31,661 bases of DNA, taken from the NCBI RefSeq assembly GCF_029067145.1, contig NZ_JAIEFA010000094.1:1-31661 (forward strand). Reading direction: 5' to 3'. The position numbers were made by a program, and so were the translations under genes. This document shows, piece after piece, positions 7,810 to 15,279 of this stretch (positions are counted from its first letter, which is position 1; each line of letters begins with the position of its first letter). The notes under the pieces are model-generated. The model was not told the DNA's origin, did not search any database, and saw only the letters and a list, made by a program, of their open reading frames with translations. The DNA comes from Helicobacter sp. GTDB taxonomy: Bacteria; Campylobacterota; Campylobacteria; Campylobacterales; Helicobacteraceae.

Positions 7810-8835
7810 ATGAGAAAATTTAACATTGCTGTTGTAGGCGCGACCGGTGCGGTGGGAGAAGAGATTTTTAGAGTTTTGGGCGAGCGCAATTTGCCGATTA
7901 ACAAACTTGTGCCATTAGCAAGTGCGCGTAGTGTGGGCAAAGAGGTAGAGTTTGGAGAGGAGAGGATTAAAGTCAAAGAGCTAACCCACGAAATCTTTGA
8001 AGAAGAAAACATTGAAATTGCTTTCTTTTCTGCGGGTGGAAGCATTAGTGCGGAGTTTGCACCAAGTGCGGCAAAGGCGGGTGCAGTCGTAATTGATAAT
8101 ACAAGTCATTTTAGAATGCAAGAAGATGTTCCGCTTGTCGTGCCTGAAGTCAATCCGCAAGACATTGCTTTATGGGAGAAAACAGGAATTATTGCAAATC
8201 CTAATTGTTCTACAATCCAAATGGTGCAAGTCCTAGAGCCTCTGCACAGAGCCTTTGGAATCCAGCGCGTAGATGTTAGCACTTATCAAGCGGTTTCAGG
8301 TGCAGGCAAAAAGGGAATGGAGGAGCTTGTAACACAAATGCAAAAATTCTTTGATTTTAGCTTAGAAGAATGCGAGCCAAAGGCATTTCCACACAGAATA
8401 GCGTTAAATGTGATTCCACATATTGATGTATTTTTGGGCAATGACTATACCAAAGAAGAAATGAAAATGGTGAATGAAACAAACAAAATTATGCACAGCG
8501 ATTTTGCGGTAAGTGCAACTTGCGTGCGTGTGCCTGTGCTTAGAAGTCATAGTGAAGCCATTACGATTAAATTTGCGCGTGAAGTGAGTGCTAAAGAAGC
8601 ACAAGAAGTGTTAAGTAAAGCAGAAAGTGTGGTATTGATTGACAATCCGCAAGAAAAATCTTATCCTATGCCAATTATTGCCACAGATAGAGACGAAACC
8701 TATGTGGGCAGAATCCGTGTAGATAATTATGATAAAAGTATTTTGCACCTTTGGTGCGTTGCAGACCAAATCCGCGTGGGTGCGGCAACAAATGCAGTGA
8801 GAATTGCACAAAAATGGATTGCAATGCAGGGTTAA
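7810..8835 (+). CDS. asd: Aspartate-semialdehyde dehydrogenase
   Basis: Reduces beta-aspartyl phosphate to aspartate semialdehyde with NADPH, feeding lysine/diaminopimelate, threonine and methionine synthesis; the branch is needed for peptidoglycan. The 341-residue protein has the nucleotide loop GATGAVG (10-16), the catalytic cysteine C133 in NPNCSTIQ and the acid/base histidine H246 in LRSHSEA. The length is normal. A strong ribosome-binding site (AAAGGAG) lies between the flgR stop and the ATG, only 10 bases apart, so it is very probably co-transcribed with flgR. The flgR-asd adjacency is also found in Campylobacter jejuni. Confidence 0.96.
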   Translation: MRKFNIAVVGATGAVGEEIFRVLGERNLPINKLVPLASARSVGKEVEFGEERIKVKELTHEIFEEENIEIAFFSAGGSISAEFAPSAAKAGAVVIDNTSHFRMQEDVPLVVPEVNPQDIALWEKTGIIANPNCSTIQMVQVLEPLHRAFGIQRVDVSTYQAVSGAGKKGMEELVTQMQKFFDFSLEECEPKAFPHRIALNVIPHIDVFLGNDYTKEEMKMVNETNKIMHSDFAVSATCVRVPVLRSHSEAITIKFAREVSAKEAQEVLSKAESVVLIDNPQEKSYPMPIIATDRDETYVGRIRVDNYDKSILHLWCVADQIRVGAATNAVRIAQKWIAMQG

Positions 8836-8866
8836 GCGGAGGTTTGCAGAGTTTTTAAGGAATCTT

Positions 8867-9322
8867 ATGGCGATTCATTCTATTTTGTTTGTATGTTTGG
8901 GAAATATTTGTCGCTCTCCCTTAGCAGAGGGAATCGCAAGAAAGCTTGCAAAAGAAGCGGGATTGTCTTTGCGCATAGATTCTGCCGGAACGAGCGGGTG
9001 GCATATTGATGAGCCACCTTGTGAGCATTCTATTATGGTAGGCAAGCGGCACGGGATTGATATTTCTTGTCTTAAAGGGCGCAAAGTCAGTGTGTATGGC
9101 GATTTAGAATTTGATTTGATTGTCGCAATGGATAAGCAAAACTATCACGACTTATTGCAGTTAGGTTTTCCACAAGAAAAACTTGCTTTAATGGGAGATT
9201 TTGGCTTAAAAGGGCAAGAGATTCCAGACCCTTATTATTTTAAGGATTTAGATGGCTTTGAGAAAGTCTATTCTATGTTAGAAAATGCGATTCGTGAGTT
9301 ACTGCGTCATTGCGCGGAATGA
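8867..9322 (+). CDS. Low-molecular-weight protein-tyrosine phosphatase
   Basis: A 151-residue cytoplasmic phosphatase. The P-loop CLGNICRS (10-17) provides the nucleophile C10 and R16, and DPYYF (121-125) provides the general acid D121. The start is placed at the ATG at 8867 because AAGGA precedes it by a proper distance and the P-loop then falls at residue 10 as in the family; an earlier in-frame ATG at 8804 would overlap asd. Proteins of this family dephosphorylate tyrosine kinases of capsule export or arginine-phosphates on proteins; the neighbourhood does not say which. The last six codons and the stop coincide with an intergenic repeat element that begins at 9304. Confidence 0.9.
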   Translation: MAIHSILFVCLGNICRSPLAEGIARKLAKEAGLSLRIDSAGTSGWHIDEPPCEHSIMVGKRHGIDISCLKGRKVSVYGDLEFDLIVAMDKQNYHDLLQLGFPQEKLALMGDFGLKGQEIPDPYYFKDLDGFEKVYSMLENAIRELLRHCAE

Positions 9323-9495
9323 ACAAAGCAAGAGATGAAGCAATCTATAATAAACTAGAGTAATTTTTCATTTTGTTTTTGCGGGCGTTATTTATAACGC
9401 GTGGCAATCTATAATAATTTATCTCGCCATTGAATATTTTTTGATTGCTAAAGTTATGGATTGTTTCGGACAAGTCCTCGCAAGGACGAGACGCG
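9304..9495. repeat. Composite intergenic repeat element (copy 1) with inverted ends
   Basis: The left end (9304-9353) begins GCGTCATTGCGCGGAAT and ends GAAGCAATCTATAATAA. The right end (9455-9495), read in reverse, is CGTCTCGTCCTTGCGAGG…AACAATCCAT, a diverged inverted copy. In the middle lie a perfect 7-bp-stem hairpin (9385-9400, GCGTTAT tt ATAACGC) and the box GCGTGGCAATCTATAATAAT (9399-9418), found again at 10916-10935. The element fills the gap between the convergent phosphatase and permease genes and could serve as their shared 3' processing signal. No coding capacity is visible. Confidence 0.65.
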
Positions 9496-9508
9496 GTGTG
9501 TCTGCTCC

Positions 9509-10768
9509 CTACAAGAAAAACTTATAAACAACGCTTGTAATTGTCAAAAGTCCTGTGATAAATACGAATCCGTCCAATAAGGGATTTTTATATTTTTTGA
9601 GTTTTCCTACACTCCAAATTGCGATAATGGGCATTAAAAATAAAATCGCCGCAATGATTGGACCTCCCAAATCTTCAATGAAACCCAAAATGCTAGGATT
9701 AAGATAGGCAACAAGGATAATTGTAAAATACATAAACAAAGTGCTAAAGATTTTGATACTGCGGAGATTGGGTGCTTCATTGCCACTTAGTTTAATAGCT
9801 TTTCTTATGATTCCGTTCAAGCCCTCAAATGCCCCAAAATAATGCCCAAAAAATGAGCTAACAATCGCCAAAAACGCCACAAGCGGTGCTCCTAAAGCAA
9901 TAATGGGTGTATGGAATTGATTTGCAAAATAAGAAAGAATCGGAATGTTTGCCTCTCTTGCTTTGGCGAAATCCTCCGCATTGAGACACAAAATACAAGA
10001 AAAGACAAAAAACATTACAAACACAAGCAGTAAAACTGCAGTGCGAAAAAGAATCTGATTTGCCTTTTCTTGTGAGTTGGGATAGGTTTTGCGCACGCTA
10101 AGGGTAAAGGTGGAAATTGCAGGAGAATGATTGAAAGCAAATACAAGCACAGGCAAAGTAAGCCAAACAACTTGGATTAATTCCTCAAAACTCGGCATTT
10201 TTTGTAGGGATTCTAGTTTCCAATAGGGAATTAGGTAGAGAGAAAATGCGAAAAGCACTGCACACAAGGGATAGACAAGTGCATTACAAGCTTTGGTAAT
10301 CGTTTCTACTTTGAATATCATTACTGCCATCATCGCACTAACAAGCACAAAAGCAAGTCCTGCGCGTGCAAGAGGATAAAGCGTCATCGTGTTTGGGTCG
10401 TAAAGACTAACAAGATTTAGCTGATGAACGAAAAAACTTGCAAAAGTGTTGGTAATGCCCACCCCATAAGCAAGACAAATAGGATAAATCGCAAAGAAAT
10501 AAAGAAGTGTGATAAAAAAACTGATTCCGCGTCCCCAATATTCCTCTGCCGCGTGCGTAATATCGTGCTCTGTATTTTTGGATTCATTGACGAAGCGGCT
10601 AAGTGCGCGGTGTGAGAGCCACACCATAGGAAAGATGAGAAAGCTCATCAATACCACAGGATAGAATCCCCCAGTGCCTGCGCGAATGGGTAAAAACAAT
10701 ATTCCAGCACCTACCGCAGTGCCAAAAAGCGAGAGTGTCCAACGTGTGTCAAAGTGATTCCATTGCAT
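9509..10768 (-). CDS. sdaC: Serine/threonine permease of the HAAAP family (SdaC-like)
   Basis: A 419-residue inner-membrane transporter with about eleven predicted membrane segments. The N-terminal segment GTAVGAGILFLPI (16-28) is the characteristic unwound-helix motif of the hydroxy/aromatic amino acid permease family (SdaC, TdcC). Its probable substrate is L-serine taken up with protons; serine is a preferred carbon source of Helicobacter and Campylobacter. In those genera sdaC usually sits beside the serine deaminase gene sdaA; here that neighbour is absent, so substrate assignment rests on family similarity. The ATG is preceded by AAGGAATCTCAA. A TATAAA sequence at 10798-10803 (minus strand) may be its -10 box. 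Confidence 0.85.
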   Translation of the reverse strand: MQWNHFDTRWTLSLFGTAVGAGILFLPIRAGTGGFYPVVLMSFLIFPMVWLSHRALSRFVNESKNTEHDITHAAEEYWGRGISFFITLLYFFAIYPICLAYGVGITNTFASFFVHQLNLVSLYDPNTMTLYPLARAGLAFVLVSAMMAVMIFKVETITKACNALVYPLCAVLFAFSLYLIPYWKLESLQKMPSFEELIQVVWLTLPVLVFAFNHSPAISTFTLSVRKTYPNSQEKANQILFRTAVLLLVFVMFFVFSCILCLNAEDFAKAREANIPILSYFANQFHTPIIALGAPLVAFLAIVSSFFGHYFGAFEGLNGIIRKAIKLSGNEAPNLRSIKIFSTLFMYFTIILVAYLNPSILGFIEDLGGPIIAAILFLMPIIAIWSVGKLKKYKNPLLDGFVFITGLLTITSVVYKFFL

Positions 10769-11022
10769 TTGAGATTCCTTTTGTTTGAAAATAAAAGTTT
10801 ATAATGCCAAGTAAAAGAAACTGCTTAAAAATTGGAAATTTTGGGATAATTTTGTATTTATTTGGAGATGACGAATGTTTGTGGTGCGTGTCTTTGTGAA
10901 TATTCTGTAAAAAATGCGTGGCAATCTATAATAATGCAAATAAAACAATGGAATTGTAAAAGAATTAAAAGCAAAAGTTAAAGGAGAAATTTTGGAATGC
11001 GGATTTTTCGTGTTGCTCGTAA
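10769..11022. other. Intergenic region upstream of the permease and downstream of the porin
   Basis: About 250 bases without a convincing gene. It holds a possible minus-strand -10 (TATAAA, 10798-10803) for the permease and an exact 20-base copy (10916-10935) of a box also present at 9399-9418. A Shine-Dalgarno-like AAAGGAG at 10980-10986 sits before an ATG at 10997, but that reading frame runs through the porin terminator and antisense to the porin. Confidence 0.5.
10916..10935 (+). repeat. Dispersed box GTGGCAATCTATAATAA
   Basis: Identical over 20 bases to 9399-9418; 12 bases of it recur inverted at 27106-27117. It looks like the right half of the CGTCATTGCG…GAAGCAATCTATAATAA repeat with GAAG replaced by GTGG, so it is probably a solo remnant of that family. 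Confidence 0.6.
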
Positions 11023-11043
11023 GATGAGGGAGAAACCCTCATC
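11023..11043 (-). terminator. Probable terminator hairpin of the porin gene
   Basis: GATGAGGG, loop AGAAA, CCCTCATC forms a perfect 8-bp stem with five-base loop 16 bases after the porin stop codon. No U-rich tail follows it on the minus strand, so it may act as an mRNA 3' stabiliser or an atypical terminator. Confidence 0.55.
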
Positions 11044-11059
11044 AAAGAAAGAGGAGAAA

Positions 11060-12412
11060 CTAGAAGCTGTATTTTACTTCTACTCTTGCTCTTGCACGAG
11101 TTTCATCGTCGTATTGAGCACCAGATGGAGCGTCAGTCATCAAGTAAGCATAGTAACCACTGATTGTAAGGTTTTTGTTGTGCTTCCAGCTGATTCTTGG
11201 AGTGATTTCTTGGAAATCTGTATCTTTAATTGTTGCATTTCCTGAAGTAACTTCGTTGTTACCCCAAACATAATCCAAGCCGATTCTTAGTCTGTTATCA
11301 ATCATAGAATAACCGATTGCACCATAGAATACGCTGATTTCTTGCTCAGTTCCGAAACCATGCACGCCTGTTGGTAATAATGCAGAAGTGCTGATTCCTG
11401 TTGCAGCATTTTGCCACCAGATTGCTCCAGCGTATTTGAATGCTGTGCCATCATCATTAAGTGTAACAGCTGTTCCGTCTTGGAAGTTTGTAACCCAACC
11501 AAGTTTTACATCTAGTGGAACATCATATTCTTGAGCGAAGTTTGCACCTAAGTTAAGAACAAATAAGTCGTTTGCTTCTGCAATGTTTGATTTTATTTGA
11601 GAAGTCGCAGCAGGACCATGTAATACACCCAATACAGAATCCGAATCATTATTTAATGAAGCAATTGCATATTGTAATGCAACATCAAAGGTAGCATTAT
11701 TCCAGCTTAATTCACCAAATCCTAGTGCATCTACTGCATCTTGGATATAGAATCCCCAAAGTTGAGCACCAAAGTGTCCATAGTCTGTATCTACACCATA
11801 AATACCTGCTAGAGCATAAAGAGGTTTAGTTACAGAACCACCTGTGTTATCACCTGTGAGATAGCCTTTTTGAACATCATCAATACTCCAAGAGTCAAAT
11901 GCACCTGCTGCAAAAGTGAAGCCTTCTAAGTCGCTGTTTAGAACTAGGATACCTGTTCCTCTATCGTCATCACCCGCATTTGTTACAGGAGTAGCTAATC
12001 TTTGCTTACCAATGATAACAGTTGTAGCTGTGCTATCAGGAGTAATCACTGCATTAAAGGTGCTTACACCAAAGCTTCCGTCTTTACCTGAACCAAAACC
12101 AGTGCCTAAGCCACCTGTTCCTTGAACATTATTTTGCTCATTGTTGTAAAGAATCCCGAAGTTGAATGCAACATTATCTGCCACAGGAGCTTTGAAGTCT
12201 GCTACTGCTTTCCAGCGGTGAGTGTTTGTGTCATCTCCACCATCTTTTTTAGCGAAGCCTTTATTTTCATAGTAATCACTGTTGTAGCGGTATCTTAAGT
12301 AACCACTAACATCAATTCCTTTAATTGCATCTTCTAAAGGTTGAGCAAAACTTGCAGTAGAGAATGCACCCAAAGCAACACTTGCTGCTAAACTTAATTT
12401 TAGAAATTTCAT
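11060..12412 (-). CDS. Major outer membrane porin of the Campylobacter MOMP/PorA type
   Basis: A 450-residue outer-membrane beta-barrel porin expected to form the main general diffusion channel. It has a signal peptide (1-23, ending STASFA), an N-terminal stretch IDVSGYLRYRYN typical of MOMP, many alternating amphipathic strands rich in Gly, Asp and Asn, and a C-terminal strand ending in Phe (VEVKYSF), the signal for the BAM machinery. The start has a strong ribosome-binding site (AAGGAG, spacing 6). The upstream leader is long and full of inverted repeats, and a hairpin follows the gene, both as expected of an abundant, stable mRNA. H. pylori has no such protein; it is a Campylobacter trait shared with some enterohepatic Helicobacter, which helps place the organism. 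Confidence 0.92.
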   Translation of the reverse strand: MKFLKLSLAASVALGAFSTASFAQPLEDAIKGIDVSGYLRYRYNSDYYENKGFAKKDGGDDTNTHRWKAVADFKAPVADNVAFNFGILYNNEQNNVQGTGGLGTGFGSGKDGSFGVSTFNAVITPDSTATTVIIGKQRLATPVTNAGDDDRGTGILVLNSDLEGFTFAAGAFDSWSIDDVQKGYLTGDNTGGSVTKPLYALAGIYGVDTDYGHFGAQLWGFYIQDAVDALGFGELSWNNATFDVALQYAIASLNNDSDSVLGVLHGPAATSQIKSNIAEANDLFVLNLGANFAQEYDVPLDVKLGWVTNFQDGTAVTLNDDGTAFKYAGAIWWQNAATGISTSALLPTGVHGFGTEQEISVFYGAIGYSMIDNRLRIGLDYVWGNNEVTSGNATIKDTDFQEITPRISWKHNKNLTISGYYAYLMTDAPSGAQYDDETRARARVEVKYSF

Positions 12413-12460
12413 TTTAATCTCCTTGATTGAATTTCGAAATTACAATCTGATTTCAAACCA

Positions 12461-12574
12461 AAAGTGAAAAATCTGAAACGAATGTTTCACTTTCCCTAAT
12501 TGATTGTCAATCAAATAACCTCAACTTTGACTTTAGGTTAGAATTCAGCCAAAGCTAAAAAATATTTTATCATA
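12461..12574 (-). promoter_or_regulatory. Porin promoter candidate and leader with three inverted repeats
   Basis: On the minus strand TATGAT at 12574-12569 may be the -10 box, giving a leader of about 150 bases. Within it are three successive inverted repeats: TAACCT/AGGTTA (12516-12521 with 12535-12540), the 15-base dyad TTGATTG t CAATCAA (12500-12514), and a 9-bp stem AAAGTGAAA/TTTCACTTT (12461-12469 with 12485-12493). They could stabilise the transcript or bind a regulator. The -10 call is weak because the region is AT-rich and holds other TATAAT-like words (12622-12627). Confidence 0.4.
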
Positions 12575-12666
12575 AAAAATAAAAAATGCAAAGTATTCTG
12601 TGCAATATTTTTTTGAGTTTATATAATAAAGATTACAAAATTTAATATGATAATAATTCCTCTACT

Positions 12667-12790
12667 GCGTCATTACGAGGAATGGAACGACGAAGCAACC
12701 CAAAATGTAAGAATCTCGCTTTTTAAGATTCCATTGTAAAAATTAATTTGTGCTAGATTATGGATTGCTTCACTGCGTTCGCAATGACGC
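12667..12790. repeat. Composite intergenic repeat element (copy 2), complete with inverted ends
   Basis: The left end (12667-12700) is GCGTCATTACGAGGAATG…GAAGCAACCC. The right end (12759-12790), read in reverse, is GCGTCATTGCGAACGCAG…GAAGCAATCCATA. So the 124-base unit is bounded by inverted repeats of about 32 bases. Inside, just after the left end, comes the hairpin GAATCT…AGATTC (12711-12729) followed by CCATTGT, as in the copies at 19994 and 26237. No open reading frame; it resembles a miniature inverted-repeat element or a large REP-type unit. Confidence 0.7.
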
Positions 12791-12841
12791 GCAAGGGTAA
12801 GGAGGATTTGAGAGAACGCACAAAAGAATAAATAATAAAGA

Positions 12842-14152
12842 TTATTTGTGTAAGCAATGTGCAATTTGTTTGTAATGTGCGTTGATTTCTGATTCTTTTT
12901 CGCGTTCCTCTGGTGTGATTTGTTCTATAATTTCCTTTGCTTTGGTACAATCTTTGAGCTTGTAGTATCCCCACGCTAGAGAATCCAAATAATAGGTATT
13001 TTGTGGTTCTTTTTCTAGTGCGAGTTGTACATATTGCATTCCCTCGTGGATTCGTGTAGAATCCTTAAAATCGTGCTCAATCATCAAATACCCTAAATAA
13101 TTCCAATAAAGCGCGTCATCTAAGCTTTGGGCGGCGGTTTTTAAGTCGTGTTCAATTTCTATTAATTTAGCGCGTGGGTGGGATTTGAGGTTTTCGTAAC
13201 TCATCATTGCATAGTAGGCAAGATAGTTTAAATCGTGCGTGTTTTGATAAAGTAATTTCGCCTGCTTGATACTATTTGAAAAGTCTTTTTGGAGGCGATA
13301 GACTTCCAATAAAATTTCATCGCGGGAGTCAATTTTGGGGTTTTGTAGTAAAAATGCTTTGGCTAAATCAAGCCTTTTGAGTCTGAAATATAGCTCTAAT
13401 GTGAATTTTGCATAATTTTGGTCGCCTAAAGCTGTGTAGAGATTCGTATAAATTCGCGCCGCTTCAAGATAGTTTTTGGATTCTGTGTAAATAATCGCAA
13501 GTTTTTCGCCGATAAGCTTAGAGATTCCGTGTATTCGGATATGTGTTTCATAAAGTGTAATGGTTTTTTGCGGTTCTCGTAAAAAAATCAGATAAATTGC
13601 CCCTAATTTATCTAAAATCATTTCGTTTTGCGTGAGTGCATAGGCGTGATTTAGTGTTTGGGCTGCGCTTTTGAAGTCCTCACGTAAGAAATAAACAGAA
13701 GCAAGCGTTTCGTAATTTTGCGCACTTTTGTTATAAGAGATGAGAATTTTTGCTTCCTTTAATGCTTCATCAAGGCTTTTTGTGCTTGTAAGAATCCCTA
13801 CCAATGCGCCGCGCACATCGTCGTCTTTGGGGTATTTTGCTAGATATTCATACGCTTGTTTTTTGGCATTTTCAAAATCTTGTTGTGCGACTAGAATCCC
13901 TAGAATCTCTTTTAGATAGCTTTTGTCAGGGCGGATTGCGTAAGCTTTGGCAAAGGATTCTTTGGCATTTTGTAAGTCTTGCGTATCTAGTGCCGCATAA
14001 CCTTGCATAATATAAATGTCTTCCTCATTTTCTGGAAAATTTGTATTCAAAAAAGAGAATTTAAAATCATTTGTCCTAAGACAACCCACAAGACCTAAAA
14101 CTAAGAGTAAAACAATACTGAAACTTATCAAAAGTTTATTTTTTGACCACAC
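12842..14152 (-). CDS. Tetratricopeptide-repeat lipoprotein
   Basis: A 436-residue predicted lipoprotein: membrane-spanning signal 7-22 followed by lipobox LVGC (21-24), then helical repeats from about residue 47 to the C-terminus with TPR character (AALDTQDLQNAKESFAKAYA, and the closing DSLAWGYYKLKDCTKAKEII). It should be anchored in a membrane and mediate protein-protein contacts. The start is a GTG, preceded by AAAGGA at eight bases; there is no ATG before residue 49, and the GTG start preserves the lipobox. It overlaps the YkgJ-like gene by 17 bases and is the last gene of the maf-flgP cluster. Function unknown. TPR/Sel1-type proteins such as PflA act in the polar flagellar motors of this phylum, which makes a motor or envelope role plausible but unproved. 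Confidence 0.8.
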   Translation of the reverse strand: MWSKNKLLISFSIVLLLVLGLVGCLRTNDFKFSFLNTNFPENEEDIYIMQGYAALDTQDLQNAKESFAKAYAIRPDKSYLKEILGILVAQQDFENAKKQAYEYLAKYPKDDDVRGALVGILTSTKSLDEALKEAKILISYNKSAQNYETLASVYFLREDFKSAAQTLNHAYALTQNEMILDKLGAIYLIFLREPQKTITLYETHIRIHGISKLIGEKLAIIYTESKNYLEAARIYTNLYTALGDQNYAKFTLELYFRLKRLDLAKAFLLQNPKIDSRDEILLEVYRLQKDFSNSIKQAKLLYQNTHDLNYLAYYAMMSYENLKSHPRAKLIEIEHDLKTAAQSLDDALYWNYLGYLMIEHDFKDSTRIHEGMQYVQLALEKEPQNTYYLDSLAWGYYKLKDCTKAKEIIEQITPEEREKESEINAHYKQIAHCLHK

Positions 14153-14504
14153 CGATACATTCCTTTAATAAATCTGTCCATTCTTCTTTGTAGCAATCCC
14201 AAAAAGGGAATCGGACGCATTGCGCAGGACGCTTTGGGTAGATTTGACATCTGCCATTTTTAAAAAATACGCAAGAATATGCGCCATTGCTTTCTAAAAT
14301 CTCGCATAAAGAATAGCGATAGCCAACTTTTTTGACAAATTTTTGACAAAATGTGTCAAACTCTAAGCCTAAAAATTGTGCGATTCCTTGTATTTCTTGC
14401 GGTGTTACAAAGATATAGCCCGCTTCTCCTGTGCAACATTTGCCGCCGCATTGTTCGCATTTGCTTGAATCAAAGCCAAAGGGAAAGTCCGAATCTTTTA
14501 ACAT
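14136..14504 (-). CDS. YkgJ-family cysteine-cluster protein
   Basis: A 122-residue cytosolic protein with the family signature C16-x2-C19-x3-C23-C24 and eleven cysteines in all (also 53, 67, 78, 86, 96, 104, 116); FKNGRCQIYPKRPAQCVRFPFWDC (82-104) is the typical C-terminal half. The family (Pfam CxxCxxCC) is thought to chelate zinc or iron; FliB, the flagellin lysine N-methylase, belongs to the same superfamily but is much longer. I chose the ATG at 14504 because TGGAG stands seven bases before it; an in-frame TTG at 14516 is the alternative. It overlaps the trmN-like stop by seven bases and the TPR gene by 17, so all three are one transcript. Confidence 0.88.
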   Translation of the reverse strand: MLKDSDFPFGFDSSKCEQCGGKCCTGEAGYIFVTPQEIQGIAQFLGLEFDTFCQKFVKKVGYRYSLCEILESNGAYSCVFFKNGRCQIYPKRPAQCVRFPFWDCYKEEWTDLLKECIGVVKK

Positions 14505-15268
14505 TTGATACTCCAAGTTTTGGCTTTTTTGTAAATCCCAAGCACTTCTTGCGTGAAATCTAAGTCAATATGGGTAACTAGCGGAGGCAGAATCTTGCAT
14601 TGACTTTTGGAATTTTTTTTGCAACGACACAATACCAAAGTTGCGCTTTTATCTAGCTTTGGATAAACAAAACGCAAGCAAATTGGACGCATTTTGTAAG
14701 AATGTAACACATTAAAAAGATGAAAAATCGCTTTTGCGTCGTAGCAAAAGATAAATTCTCCTGTGGGTTTGAGCAGGGAATTGACTTTGCGAGCAAAATC
14801 TAAAAAGGGCAAGTTTTGGGCATAACGCGCGCTAAAAATATCAGAATTTTGGGACTTCACCACTCCATCGTGATAAAAGGGAGGATTGCTTAAAATAATG
14901 TCAAAAGCCGCTTGGGTTGTAGAATACGTTTTTTGGGATTCTATACTTTGGGATTCTGCATTTTGGGAATTTACGCTTTGGGTGGGTTGGGAGTTGAAAT
15001 CGTATTCTAAAAAGTCCGCACAAATCAAATGTGCTTGGGTGTGATTTATGCGCAGATTGTGAGCGCAAAACTCTGCCATTTTAGGATTTTTTTCTATCAT
15101 TGTTAATTTGCATTTGGAATCTCTTGCGCACAATAAACCCAACACTCCACAGCCCGCGCCAACTTCTAGGAGATGATGACGCATTTTCAAAAAAGGAAGT
15201 GCGAAATCATAGAGAAATAATGTATCGCTGTTGTAACAATAGCCATTTTTGGGTTGATAGATTTGCAT
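14498..15268 (-). CDS. TrmN6-like N6-adenine methyltransferase (probable tRNA modification)
   Basis: A 256-residue Rossmann methyltransferase. Motif I LEVGAGCGVLGLL (34-46) binds S-adenosylmethionine and NPPF (128-131) is the catalytic motif of enzymes methylating exocyclic amino groups. The N-terminal YQPKNGYCYNSDTLFL resembles the YfiC/TrmN6 family, which methylates A37 of tRNA-Val. A low-complexity insert (91-119) rich in Ser, Gln, Asn and Glu separates the two halves; in the DNA it is a run of imperfect tandem repeats (about 14912-14998). The gene starts 11 bases after the lipoprotein stop; its ribosome-binding site is weak. Substrate not shown by the sequence; a protein or other RNA target remains possible. 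Confidence 0.8.
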   Translation of the reverse strand: MQIYQPKNGYCYNSDTLFLYDFALPFLKMRHHLLEVGAGCGVLGLLCARDSKCKLTMIEKNPKMAEFCAHNLRINHTQAHLICADFLEYDFNSQPTQSVNSQNAESQSIESQKTYSTTQAAFDIILSNPPFYHDGVVKSQNSDIFSARYAQNLPFLDFARKVNSLLKPTGEFIFCYDAKAIFHLFNVLHSYKMRPICLRFVYPKLDKSATLVLCRCKKNSKSQCKILPPLVTHIDLDFTQEVLGIYKKAKTWSIKC

Positions 15269-15279
15269 TTGGGATTCTT

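Noticed and set aside
8804..8866. N-terminal extension of the phosphatase
   Set aside because: It overlaps asd, and the P-loop would be shifted from residue 10 to 31, unlike the family; the inner ATG has a proper ribosome-binding site.
9323..9508. tRNA or small RNA gene in the phosphatase-permease gap
   Set aside because: No T-loop or cloverleaf pattern; the content is explained by the repeat element.
10997..11245. Plus-strand open frame of 82 codons with an AAAGGAG-like sequence before it
   Set aside because: It runs through the porin terminator hairpin and antisense to the porin C-terminus, has no recognisable product and looks like a shadow of the porin frame.
12500..12514. FNR/CRP-type operator in the porin leader
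   Set aside because: The half-sites TTGAT/ATCAA are present but five bases apart instead of four, so it is reported only as a dyad.
12622..12627. Plus-strand TATAAT as a promoter
   Set aside because: No plus-strand gene follows; AT-rich chance match.
14136..14504. Calling the YkgJ-like protein a flagellin N-methylase (FliB)
   Set aside because: It shares the cysteine cluster only; FliB proteins are several times longer.
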